Part shown: positions 1 through 6,058 of the stretch, one piece after another
Position numbering within the stretch: the stretch's first letter is position 1
How the letters are laid out: each line of letters starts with the position of its first letter
DNA from: Desulfobacteraceae bacterium
GTDB taxonomy: Bacteria > Desulfobacterota > Desulfobacteria > Desulfobacterales > Desulfosalsimonadaceae
Direction: 5' to 3'
Assembly (NCBI GenBank): GCA_024636355.1
Contig: JAGXHH010000098.1
Location: forward strand, 1 to 12,948
Length of the DNA: 12,948 nt
Position numbers and translations under genes: made by a program
The notes under the pieces: model-generated
Told to the model about the DNA's origin: nothing
Seen by the model: only the letters and a program-made list of their open reading frames with translations
The model's database searches: none

Positions 1-339
1 GAGACAGGTATTGAAGAACAGGATAACCTGGAAATCGTCTTTGAACTCGCCAAAGCCATGGGCGCCGATGTTTCCTGCTCCCGTCCGATCGTCGATGCCA
101 AGTGGCTGGAAAAATCCCGTCAGGTGGGAACTTCCGGTCAGACCGTTAAACCGAAGGTCTATATGGCCTGCGGTATCAGCGGTTCCTTCCAGCACATGGG
201 CGGCATCAAAGGCAATCCGTTCATCATCGCCATCAACAAAAATCCGAAGGCCCCGATTTTCCAGGTGGCCGATGTGGGTGTGGAAGCCGATGTCCTCGAA
301 TTCCTCCCCGAATTGACTGAAAAGATTCAAGAGCTCTAA
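1..339 (+). CDS. etfA: Electron transfer flavoprotein alpha subunit, C-terminal part (5' truncated by window)
   Basis: The reading frame is open from base 1 and ends at TAA 337-339, giving the last 112 residues. EtfA forms a cytoplasmic heterodimer with EtfB and carries the FAD that passes electrons between acyl-CoA-type dehydrogenases and quinone-linked or bifurcating partners. The fragment is the conserved FAD-binding domain. Visible are the SRPIVDA segment (matching the family GRPVVDA), the SRQVGTSGQTVKPKVY stretch, ACGISGSFQHMGG, and AINKNPKAPIFQVADVG followed by an acidic C-terminal helix. All are hallmark EtfA blocks in the right order and spacing. The usual partner etfB and the N-terminal domain would lie to the left, outside the window. 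The stop codon sits inside a 16-bp tandem duplication and a hairpin terminator follows, so this is probably the last gene of its operon. The family is certain; the physiological partner cannot be told from here. Confidence 0.95.
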   Translation, partial: ETGIEEQDNLEIVFELAKAMGADVSCSRPIVDAKWLEKSRQVGTSGQTVKPKVYMACGISGSFQHMGGIKGNPFIIAINKNPKAPIFQVADVGVEADVLEFLPELTEKIQEL

Positions 340-364
340 GCGCCACATGCTCTAAGCGTCACAT
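333..364. repeat. 16-bp tandem duplication spanning the etfA stop codon
   Basis: GCTCTAAGCGCCACAT (333-348) is followed directly by GCTCTAAGCGTCACAT (349-364), one mismatch in 16. The first copy contains the last bases of etfA and its TAA, so the duplication copies the stop context into the 3' UTR. It looks like a simple replication-slippage duplication. Confidence 0.85.
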
Positions 365-390
365 AAGATTAGTATATCAGGTCAAAAAAA

Positions 391-427
391 AGCCGGTTGT
401 TCCCGAAATGGGGCAACCGGCTTTTTC
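391..427 (+). terminator. Rho-independent terminator after etfA, possibly bidirectional
   Basis: AGCCGGTTG (391-399) pairs with CAACCGGCT (414-422), with a further TCCC/GGG pairing near the loop, and is followed by a T run (422-426). A run of A (384-391) precedes the stem, so the opposite strand also gives a hairpin plus T-tract. It lies 52 bases after the etfA stop. Confidence 0.9.
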
Positions 428-561
428 GTAGGCAGGACGGCAATTTGATTGCCGAATAAGATTCCCTATGCATGAGAACCGGGCCAAATGTACTGTACAC
501 AGCCGATGCGCTTCCTTCGTCAGCACATCCTGAAATCAATGGCAATGCTGTCCCGGTTTTT

Positions 562-599
562 CGTGAACGTGAACGTACACGTGCTCGTGCACGTTCACG
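562..599. repeat. Palindromic element rich in CGTGAACGT / CACGT units
   Basis: CGTGAACGTG (562-571) is the inverted complement of CACGTTCACG (590-599). The bases between are built from the same ACGT/CGTG words, so several registers of pairing are possible. It lies in a 220-base gap with no credible gene. Low-complexity CGTGAACGTG-type tracts of this kind are, from memory, common intergenic elements in Desulfobacterota genomes. No T-tract follows, so it is not a standard terminator. Confidence 0.7.
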
Positions 600-648
600 G
601 ATTGGCGTTTCGCAGAAATCTGAAATCGCGTTATGCGGAAAACTCCAG

Positions 649-1110
649 TTAATGATTTCTCTCGCAGAGCCGCTGAGGACGCGGAGAGTTTCTCTGCGCT
701 CCCAGCGCCTCTGTGAGAGGATATCCAATCTGCTTGGCGCCAAAAAGGTTAGGATTGCCCATCACTAGTGGGAACTGCAATCCAATTACATTTTTCCCGA
801 CCTGGAATGCCTGGTTTTCACAAACTGAACTTTTTGCCAGGCGTGCCGCACCGGGCGGCAGGTCAAACGTTTCTCCGTGCCAGTGAAAAACTGTCGTTTT
901 TTCCGGGAACCGGAACGAGCCGGTTGTATAATCTGATGTGGTCTCGATATCGAACCAGCCGATTTCTTTTTGAGGGCCGGGATATACGCGCGCACCCAAA
1001 GCGTTGGCAATAATCTGCGCACCAAGACAGATGCCGACAACAGACTTTTTCACTCGGATTGCTTCGTGTATGAACTGCTTCTCTGCCCCCCTGATTCTTT
1101 TATCACGGTT
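649..1110 (-). pseudogene. Class-I glutamine amidotransferase (GMP-synthase-like) remnant, truncated at both ends
   Basis: The minus frame from 1110 to about 772 reads KRIRGAEKQF, then GICLGAQIIANALGARVYPG, then FHWHGETFDLPPGAARLA and NVIGLQF. These are the core blocks of stand-alone class-I glutamine amidotransferases, which release ammonia from glutamine. The nucleophile Cys of the GICLG elbow is present. The frame then leaves the family right after GLQF, so the catalytic His-Glu of the expected FH(P/L)E block is missing. At the other end an in-frame TGA (1120-1122) stands where roughly the first 80 residues of a normal protein should be. The only available starts (GTG at 1053) give a protein without an N-terminal half. 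The tail of the open frame (649-720) is read from a palindromic repeat and is not protein-like. I read this as a decayed gene and not a short functional one; an assembly error is unlikely because both ends are lost. Confidence 0.8.
659..719. repeat. Long imperfect palindrome of CGCAGAG / CTCTGCG words
   Basis: The left arm (659-688, CTCTCGCAGAGCCGCTGAGG then ACGCGGAGAG) folds on the right arm (691-719, ending CGCCTCTGTGAGAG) with a few mismatches and almost no loop. This is a recognisable class of intergenic repeat found in many genomes, often mis-annotated as small proteins because of its open frames. Here it abuts the broken 3' end of the amidotransferase remnant, about 50 bases after the last recognisable codon. 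Confidence 0.8.
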
Positions 1111-1584
1111 TCCATGAAGTCATTTTGAAATAATTTTGGGTTCCCATGGTTGTTCGCCTCGCTAAAAACGCATCTTTTTGAAGGGTTTTCCGGATACCGG
1201 TATTCAGTATCTCAGAAGCCCGGCTTTCGGGTATCCCCCTGAGCAAATCGGATTGAGAAAAGCTGTTTTCGTCAATGACTTGTTTGTACACAGGGCACTT
1301 CCCTTTTCTACGGCTTGGTTTTTTTATTCGATTTTAAAAACCTGGTCCTCCGGGCCAGGTCAGAGGCAAAGGGCTATGTCTGGATTCATCAAGCAGGGAA
1401 TCCAGGAGCCAGAATTCAGAATCCAGAATAAGGATCCCATAGAACCTGTTTGCCTCACTGTAGCCGTCATGAATCTCCGCCAAGGGGCCACACATGCTGA
1501 ACCCCTGGCCGGAAAGGCCCATATTACGCCAATCCGCCTTCTCATACAGGTACTTTTGTAAAATGAGGTATCCGGACAATATCA
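1111..1584. other. Gene-poor spacer with possible coding debris
   Basis: I find no gene with family support here. Both strands carry frames of 60-130 codons, but none has a convincing ribosome binding site. The most protein-like piece is on the minus strand from about 1591 down to 1436, containing ADWRNMGLSGQGFSMCGP and EANRFYG, which I do not recognise. It then runs into the heptamer repeat at 1410-1430, where the reading becomes LDSEFWLLDS-type filler. A 7-bp inverted repeat TGGATTC (1381-1387) / GAATCCA (1398-1404) sits next to that repeat. Most likely degraded sequence plus repeats. Confidence 0.5.
1410..1430. repeat. Three tandem heptamers CAGAATN
   Basis: CAGAATT (1410-1416), CAGAATC (1417-1423) and CAGAATA (1424-1430) follow one another exactly. 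A GAATCCA word just upstream (1398-1404) suggests a longer degenerate array. The heptamer period matches that of the unrelated array at 7123-7157. Confidence 0.65.
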
Positions 1585-1612
1585 TTGACATTTACATGTA
1601 TTCACATATATT
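1585..1612 (+). promoter_or_regulatory. Sigma70-type promoter of the toxin-antitoxin operon
   Basis: A perfect -35 TTGACA (1585-1590) is followed after 16 bases by TATATT (1607-1612), five of six matches to the -10 consensus. This predicts a start near 1618 and a leader of about 25 bases before the ATG at 1644. A second TATAAT (1624-1629) is too close to the ribosome binding site to be the main -10. Confidence 0.6.
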
Positions 1613-1626
1613 TTTAATGAATATAT
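1593..1626. promoter_or_regulatory. Candidate autoregulatory operators of the ParD-like antitoxin
   Basis: Two AT-rich palindromes overlap the promoter: TACATGTA (1593-1600) between -35 and -10, and ATATATT (1606-1612) / AATATAT (1620-1626) over the -10 and start. Ribbon-helix-helix antitoxins normally bind such short inverted repeats in their own promoter and repress it together with the toxin. That this pair does so is inference from position only. Confidence 0.45.
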
Positions 1627-1643
1627 AATAAAGAGGTGAAGCA

Positions 1644-1883
1644 ATGAAAGCAACCACTGTTCGAATAGATGATAACGTCTTGGATCGGGTGGATGGTTTG
1701 GCAACAGAGTTGAGCCGCTCCAGATCCTGGGTCATTAATCAAGCGATTAAACAGTTTCTTGAGTATGAGGAATGGTTCGTCCAGGAGGTTAAAGACGGCC
1801 TGAAAGAAGTGGAAAACGGCGAAATTGCAACCCCTGAGGAGGTTGCCGCTCGATTCCGCAAATGGGGAGCAAATGCAGATTAG
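1644..1883 (+). CDS. Ribbon-helix-helix (CopG/ParD-like) antitoxin
   Basis: This 79-residue protein opens with the strand MKATTVRID typical of ribbon-helix-helix DNA-binding antitoxins, followed by NVLDRVDGLATELSRSRS and the second helix WVINQAIKQFLEYEEW (about residues 10-45). The remaining 35 residues are charged and end in a helix (PEEVAARFRKWG), as expected of the segment that wraps and neutralises a ParE/RelE toxin. The start is supported by GAGGTG at 1633-1638, five bases before ATG. The last 11 bases overlap the toxin gene, so translation is probably coupled. It should act in the cytoplasm as both toxin inhibitor and operon repressor. The family call is secure; whether it is best named ParD or another CopG relative is not decided by the sequence. 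Confidence 0.9.
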   Translation: MKATTVRIDDNVLDRVDGLATELSRSRSWVINQAIKQFLEYEEWFVQEVKDGLKEVENGEIATPEEVAARFRKWGANAD

Positions 1884-2157
1884 ATGGACACGCAAGGCAT
1901 TGCTTAACCTCGATGCCGCCGTGGAATATATTGCCGCTGACAATTCTGCCGCAGCAGCGAAGGTTGCGCAGCGAATCCGGAGCGTCGTGGCACTTTTGGC
2001 AGATCAACCAGGCATGGGGCGACCGGGCCGGGTGGAGGGTACTCGTGAACTCGTGGTTCCCGGTTTGCCGTATATTCTCCCATATGTAGAGAAAGAAGGC
2101 GCTGTGATCATTTTGAGGGTCATGCACGCCTCGCTTAAGTGGCCAGAAAAGTTATAA
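1873..2157 (+). CDS. ParE/RelE-superfamily toxin
   Basis: The protein is 94 residues when started at ATG 1873, which has GGGGAG (1864-1869) three bases upstream and overlaps the antitoxin by 11 bases. An upstream in-frame ATG at 1825 lies deep in the antitoxin and adds 16 residues absent from the family. The fold signature is clear: MQIRWTRKALLNLD (strand 1 and helix 1), a second helix to residue about 44, then GRVEGTRELVV (52-62), the PYILPY strand (66-71) and the closing VIILRVMHASLKWP (78-91). ParE-type toxins inhibit DNA gyrase and RelE-type toxins cleave mRNA on the ribosome; the RELVV-PYIL-RVMH layout fits the ParE branch better. It is intact and full length, so the pair is probably functional. 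The actual target is inference. Confidence 0.9.
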   Translation: MQIRWTRKALLNLDAAVEYIAADNSAAAAKVAQRIRSVVALLADQPGMGRPGRVEGTRELVVPGLPYILPYVEKEGAVIILRVMHASLKWPEKL

Positions 2158-2451
2158 TAATGTATCCAATCAGCCAATCATCGAGACGAATACGATTGGC
2201 ACCGGCTTCACGTCCGAGTAATGCCCCCATCGTTGATTTTGGACGACATGACGATAACGCCAGTGTAACAGACGGTTAAGAAGGCGATCAAAGATTGAAC
2301 GAGGATCCAGAATTGTCATTATCTGTGCTCGGTCGCAATATGCCTGTGGCAGTTGAACAATACGGCCCTAATAAGCTGCAATAGTATGGATTTGGAGCCT
2401 ATGAAGTATTCCATTTCTAAGCTGCACAGGATGGAATGGAAGGGCGGCAGA
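2158..2451. other. Spacer between toxin operon and GTPase gene
   Basis: This 294-base gap separates convergent genes. It contains the possible minus-strand ORF described separately (2170-2319) and a weak inverted repeat ATTCCAT (2408-2414) / ATGGAAT (2431-2437) without a T-tract. I see no convincing terminator for either flanking operon. Confidence 0.4.
2170..2319 (-). pseudogene. Possible 49-codon ORF or gene fragment, unrecognised
   Basis: On the minus strand ATG at 2319-2317 opens a 49-residue frame to TGA 2172-2170; without the ATG the frame stays open back to a TAG at 2370-2368. The product begins MTILDPRSIFDRLLNRLLHW and ends in PIVFVSMIG. Its mixed composition (two Trp, an amphipathic helix-like DRLLNRLLHWRYRH) is more protein-like than the neighbouring shadows. 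I cannot assign a family and see no ribosome binding site of note. It may be the C-terminal debris of a lost gene. Confidence 0.25.
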
Positions 2452-3873
2452 TTATCCCTTAAATTTGGACAGATCTTTGAGCACATAGACCATCCGCTGC
2501 CGGAATGCCGCCGATGCGCGAACCTGTTCGGTATCGTCTCCTTTGCGGACCGCTTTGAAAAAGCGCCGGCACGTTTTTTTGCTCTCTTCCGTCCACTTGG
2601 CGGTCAGGTATTTATCGATTTCGATATTGCCGAAGGCCTCTTTTGCGGCCCGGTCCCGGCGGCTGTGGGCCCAGTTGATCACATAGGAGAAATAGATCAG
2701 CGCCCGGTCGATGAGGACATACAGCAGTTGATCGTTCTGTACCGGTCCCACCTGGATTTCGACCCCTCCAAGAGATTGTCCCTTGATTTTAGACTGGGCC
2801 AGCTGCTTGAGGCCGGCGGCCGCTGAGCCCGCTCCGAGAATTCCGCCAAGGGCCGTAAACACTCCGAAGGTCAACCCCCCGAGTGCCAGATCAATTTTGG
2901 CGCCTACACCGGCGCCGATCCCGGCGCCTGCCCATGCCATCTGTTGCCGGGTCAGGCCGAGGGCCTGCCAGGTTTTCTGATCGAACAGATCGGCTTTGAC
3001 GATCGATTGGGGAGGAAGTTCATAGAAAAAGATGTTGTGTTTGAATCGTTTACGGATCCGTTCCTGGGCGCGGTTTTCCATCTTGGCGATATCTTTCCGG
3101 TAGGCCTTGATCAGTTGCTGCCGGATTTCATCCGTCCGGTTAATATCCCGGATACGTTTGCGGACGGTGTGCCGCTGGACCGCCTCGAGCAGTTCGGCTG
3201 CAATTCGCGCGGTTTCGTCTATGCGCTGATTCCAGTCGGCTTGAAAAGCGGCAATCACGTTTTTTAACGCCGGCTCCCAGTCCGGATCGATCCCTTTCAG
3301 GCTTTCGAGCAGGTCGATCCGTTCAATGAAACTGGCCCGGTGGGCGTTGAAAATCCGGATGATGTTAAAATGTTTTCGGGATTCGGCTTTCCAGTCTTCG
3401 ATGAAATCCGATGTTCCGATTTCCTTCGTATTGATGACCACCATCCGGGGTAGTCCGGTTTTTCGAAGAATTTCCATTTCCATCCGGTCGGTGCTGCGCA
3501 CCGGTCGTGAGCCGTCAACGACGAAGATGATTCCGGCGCCATCGGCCAGAGGGGTGAGCAGTTGCGTTTCATCGCTGAATGCGTCGTTTCCCGCATGGGT
3601 GCGGATGAATTCGGAAAGCATCCGGGAATCCGGGCCGGTGTAGGCCTCCATCCATTTCAGGGTATCCCTGGGGCGCTGAAATCCCGGGGTGTCCACGAAC
3701 CGGATGATCTCCCGGCCATCGATGATCACCGGATAGGCTCGGCACGCGCGGGTTTCGCCCGGTGTCGGGCTGATGCGCACACTGTCGTCTTCGGCCAGGG
3801 TGGAGACAACGGACGATTTGCCCTCGTTCGGATGGCCCAGTACGGCAAAAACCGGATGTGTCTGAATCGCCAC
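2452..3873 (-). CDS. Era-like P-loop GTPase with DUF3482-type C-terminal region
   Basis: I choose GTG at 3873 (473 residues) because GGGAGG stands five bases upstream and homology begins at once (VFAVLGHPNEGKSS); a GTG 13 codons earlier would overlap the upstream gene. The G domain shows G1 GHPNEGKS (about residues 13-20), the G2-region Thr in SPTPGETRA, and G3 DTPG (61-64). The G4 position reads NTKE (148-151) where N/TKxD is canonical, so guanine specificity may be altered. A long charged helical region (about 215-285) leads to a glycine/alanine-rich hydrophobic stretch (about 314-355, AGAGIGAGVGAK onward) that could insert in or lie on a membrane, then a helical tail. It is the second gene of an operon with the DUF2868 membrane protein (TGA-C-GTG, one-base gap), a pairing I recall from other proteobacteria. 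A membrane-associated GTPase role is inferred; no substrate or process is known to me. Confidence 0.85.
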   Translation of the reverse strand: MAIQTHPVFAVLGHPNEGKSSVVSTLAEDDSVRISPTPGETRACRAYPVIIDGREIIRFVDTPGFQRPRDTLKWMEAYTGPDSRMLSEFIRTHAGNDAFSDETQLLTPLADGAGIIFVVDGSRPVRSTDRMEMEILRKTGLPRMVVINTKEIGTSDFIEDWKAESRKHFNIIRIFNAHRASFIERIDLLESLKGIDPDWEPALKNVIAAFQADWNQRIDETARIAAELLEAVQRHTVRKRIRDINRTDEIRQQLIKAYRKDIAKMENRAQERIRKRFKHNIFFYELPPQSIVKADLFDQKTWQALGLTRQQMAWAGAGIGAGVGAKIDLALGGLTFGVFTALGGILGAGSAAAGLKQLAQSKIKGQSLGGVEIQVGPVQNDQLLYVLIDRALIYFSYVINWAHSRRDRAAKEAFGNIEIDKYLTAKWTEESKKTCRRFFKAVRKGDDTEQVRASAAFRQRMVYVLKDLSKFKG

Positions 3874-3874
3874 G

Positions 3875-5452
3875 TCAACCTCCCAGAGTTTCCACCCGCA
3901 TGTAAGGATCACCGAGGCTTTTGACGGCCTGCTCCCAGATCAACCGGTCGGTATCTGCGGGGGGGGTGAAAATGGTGCCGGATGCGGGTTTTCCGATAAG
4001 TGCAATCACAATCCCCATCTTTTTCCCGACCGTGCGCCGGAGGCTGTCAAGCCAGGAGATGGTTTCCTTGATGGGCGGCTGCCAGGCTTCCTGGACGATG
4101 ACGATCCGCAGACCGTCTTCCGGGTTCCCATGGGCGGAGAGTGCGCTTTCGAGAAGGGAGGCATCGTCTTCGGCATCGATCGTCACGGAAAGAATCTCGA
4201 CCGCATCCATGGCAAGACAATAATTTAAGTACCCGTTTATTTCGGCAGGTTCAGTCCGCTCCATGATATCTTCCGAAATCAGTGCAATAGCTGCCGTTCG
4301 GGATGGCGTTTCTGGTGTGACAAGCCTTTCTCTTGGGACTTGCCCGGCGGCCGGCACCACCGGCACCGGTTTTTCATAAGGGCGGCTCCCGGTTTCCACC
4401 CGCGGTGTCTGCATGCGCTGGACCAGTCGGTCGCAGGCGGTATGATTGAACTCAAGCGCATCGAGTGCGCGGCGTTTGCCCCGCCATCCCAGAAATGCCA
4501 GCACCAGTCGCGGCATGAGTCCGTAAAAAGCGACTGTAAAGAGCAAAAACGGCCACCAGGCGATGAGATCCTGTGTTGCCAGGCGGTAAATTCCCTCTTT
4601 CAGGACCATTTTGCTGCCGGCAATCTGGGTCAGGGTCGGATGGGCGATCGGGGGAGAAACCAGCCAGGTCCATGGCGTGGAAATGGCACGAACGATATTG
4701 TAAACCGTTTCCGGATCCAGTCGGAGGGTCGACTGCCAGCCGAAAGCGAGATCGGTGATCGTCACCCGGATCAGCATTGCCGACAGTATGCCGAGATTGA
4801 ACATAATGCCGAATAGTTGCGCGGTCAGGAAAAACGGCCAGTAGAATACGGAGCCGTAGACGGTGCGGGTCTGACCGAGGAGTCCTACAGCGGATCGGAT
4901 CCGCTGTTGTGTATCGGCGGTCGTTTTAGTGGAAAATATCCGGATGATCCGGAGAATCAAACGACGGGACAAAGCGGCCAGAACAGAGGGAATCCGCCTG
5001 AAAGAGTCGATGAACCCGAAGCGTATGAATACCCGGGAAACAAAAAGAAAAAGAAGCAGCAGGATCTGGGGCGCCACCAGCACCCAGAGGCAGGTAAACA
5101 CGTTGATCGGCTGGCGCCCCTGGTAGGAAAAAAGACCCCAAACAAGTGCCGCCCCTGACAGTCCTCCCAGAATGGCGGCAATCACACGTAACAGGGCGAT
5201 TGTTTCGCTATATGCGGTTCCGGGGAGTACGGTTTCCTGTCCCCTGGTTTCCCGTTCCAACTGCCGCCGCCTGTCGAGCCAGAAACGGATCAGTTTCCGC
5301 CGAGGCAGGGTTTTCGAATCAGATTGTGTAATGGACAGGTACGTCTGTCTGTCGAAATCGGCGTCCGGGCGTGAACCGGATGAATCCCGGTCTGTGCCGT
5401 CCAGGAAAAATTCCAGATCGATAAGGTCCCTGATTTTCCATTTGCTTTGCAT
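3875..5452 (-). CDS. DUF2868 multi-pass membrane protein
   Basis: This 525-residue protein has a charged N-terminal region (MQSKWKIRDLIDLEFFLDG, typical of DUF2868) and four predicted membrane segments near residues 84-108, 116-143, 203-231 and 297-322. A soluble C-terminal domain (about 370-525) follows with alternating hydrophobic strands (TAAIALIS, AVEILSVTI, LRIVIVQEAW, MGIVIALIG). A short Pro/Thr/Arg linker (345-375) separates membrane and soluble parts. The soluble half looks alpha/beta, possibly Rossmann-like, but lacks a visible P-loop. Only one base separates its stop from the GTPase start, so the two are almost certainly co-expressed and probably interact, with this protein as the membrane anchor. 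The Shine-Dalgarno before ATG 5452 is weak (AGGA about 15 bases away). The family is known in databases without a defined function, and I do not propose one. Confidence 0.85.
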   Translation of the reverse strand: MQSKWKIRDLIDLEFFLDGTDRDSSGSRPDADFDRQTYLSITQSDSKTLPRRKLIRFWLDRRRQLERETRGQETVLPGTAYSETIALLRVIAAILGGLSGAALVWGLFSYQGRQPINVFTCLWVLVAPQILLLLFLFVSRVFIRFGFIDSFRRIPSVLAALSRRLILRIIRIFSTKTTADTQQRIRSAVGLLGQTRTVYGSVFYWPFFLTAQLFGIMFNLGILSAMLIRVTITDLAFGWQSTLRLDPETVYNIVRAISTPWTWLVSPPIAHPTLTQIAGSKMVLKEGIYRLATQDLIAWWPFLLFTVAFYGLMPRLVLAFLGWRGKRRALDALEFNHTACDRLVQRMQTPRVETGSRPYEKPVPVVPAAGQVPRERLVTPETPSRTAAIALISEDIMERTEPAEINGYLNYCLAMDAVEILSVTIDAEDDASLLESALSAHGNPEDGLRIVIVQEAWQPPIKETISWLDSLRRTVGKKMGIVIALIGKPASGTIFTPPADTDRLIWEQAVKSLGDPYMRVETLGG

Positions 5453-6058
5453 TGTAACTGTTCGCGATCCTGATGTATTAAGGTGTCAGTCGATGTAATC
5501 TGTTAAATGTAACACACTTGCCGCCCATTCACAATCCGGCTGGTCACGGCGCAGCAATTCTCGGTGAAATGTGTCTGTGATTAACGGGTGACCACGTAGG
5601 AGCGGGCCATGCCCGCGAAAATGCATCCGCCATCGCGGGCACCCCCTATCGCGGGCATGGCCCGCTCCTACGACGTTCAGCGGGAATTGCTGATCACGGC
5701 GGACCGGATCAGTTGGAGTGCATTTCCTTGCCATGCGGATGACTTTGCTGTATGTTGGGCAATTGTGATTTCTGCTTGTGAATTCAAGCAATTTGTGAGT
5801 ACTCCTCCGGAGAATGTCATTTGAAATCAGATATTAAATCAAGTATTTATATCGCATTCGCAGTTGGTTTGGAGGCTTTTGTTCGTGAGGTATTCTTCAA
5901 CCTTAACCGGGACGCCGGATAGTAAACCAGGGGCATCGGCATTTGGAATAAGAGAGTTGAAACAGGTAAAATCATTATTATTGTGCATCTTAGAGTCTGT
6001 TGACGCATCCCTTGGACCGTGCGACAGGCGGATGCGGAAATAACGTTTGGGGAGCAAT
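5453..6058. other. 606-base divergent intergenic region
   Basis: The region separates the divergent DUF2868 and PHP genes and should hold both promoters, though I find no strong -35/-10 pair. It contains the 24-bp inverted repeat at 5595-5672, flanked by an outer 8-bp pair AGCAATTC (5553-5560) / GAATTGCT (5684-5691). Frames seen on the minus strand across the repeat are artefacts of it. A minus frame between about 5839 and 6050 (ending SLQTNCECDINT) has no recognisable family and only a TTG start. Confidence 0.6.
5595..5672. repeat. Perfect 24-bp inverted repeat (REP/MITE-like)
   Basis: The left arm 5595-5618 begins CGTAGGAGCGGGCCATGCCC and its exact inverse complement occupies 5649-5672, ending CCCGCTCCTACG, with a 30-base loop. 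The loop carries a third partial arm: ATCGCGGGCA occurs at 5632-5641 and again at 5648-5657. GTAGGAGCGG...CCGCTCCTAC elements are widespread dispersed extragenic palindromes, so this is likely one copy of a family present many times in the genome. Confidence 0.9.

Noticed and set aside
472..768. 98-codon plus-strand frame and the overlapping minus frame 369-743
   Set aside because: Both translate palindromic repeats (RERERTRARARSR, LRTRRVSLRSQRLCE), have no ribosome binding site and resemble known mis-annotations.
1103..1291. 62-codon minus-strand frame upstream of the amidotransferase remnant
   Set aside because: I tested it as the missing N-terminus, but it is in another frame and contains none of the expected amidotransferase motifs.
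2408..2437. Inverted repeat ATTCCAT/ATGGAAT as terminator for the GTPase operon
   Set aside because: Seven weak pairs, a 16-base loop and no T-tract on either strand.
5595..5672. CRISPR or attC-like interpretation of the repeated arms
   Set aside because: Only one inverted pair plus a partial copy, no regular direct repeats with spacers, no cas or integrase genes.
5486..5791. 101-codon minus-strand frame with VGAGHARDRG
   Set aside because: The frame is created by the 24-bp inverted repeat; peptides of this kind recur wherever the repeat occurs.
5839..6057. 72-codon minus-strand frame upstream of the PHP gene
   Set aside because: TTG start, no ribosome binding site, no family resemblance; it occupies the probable promoter region.
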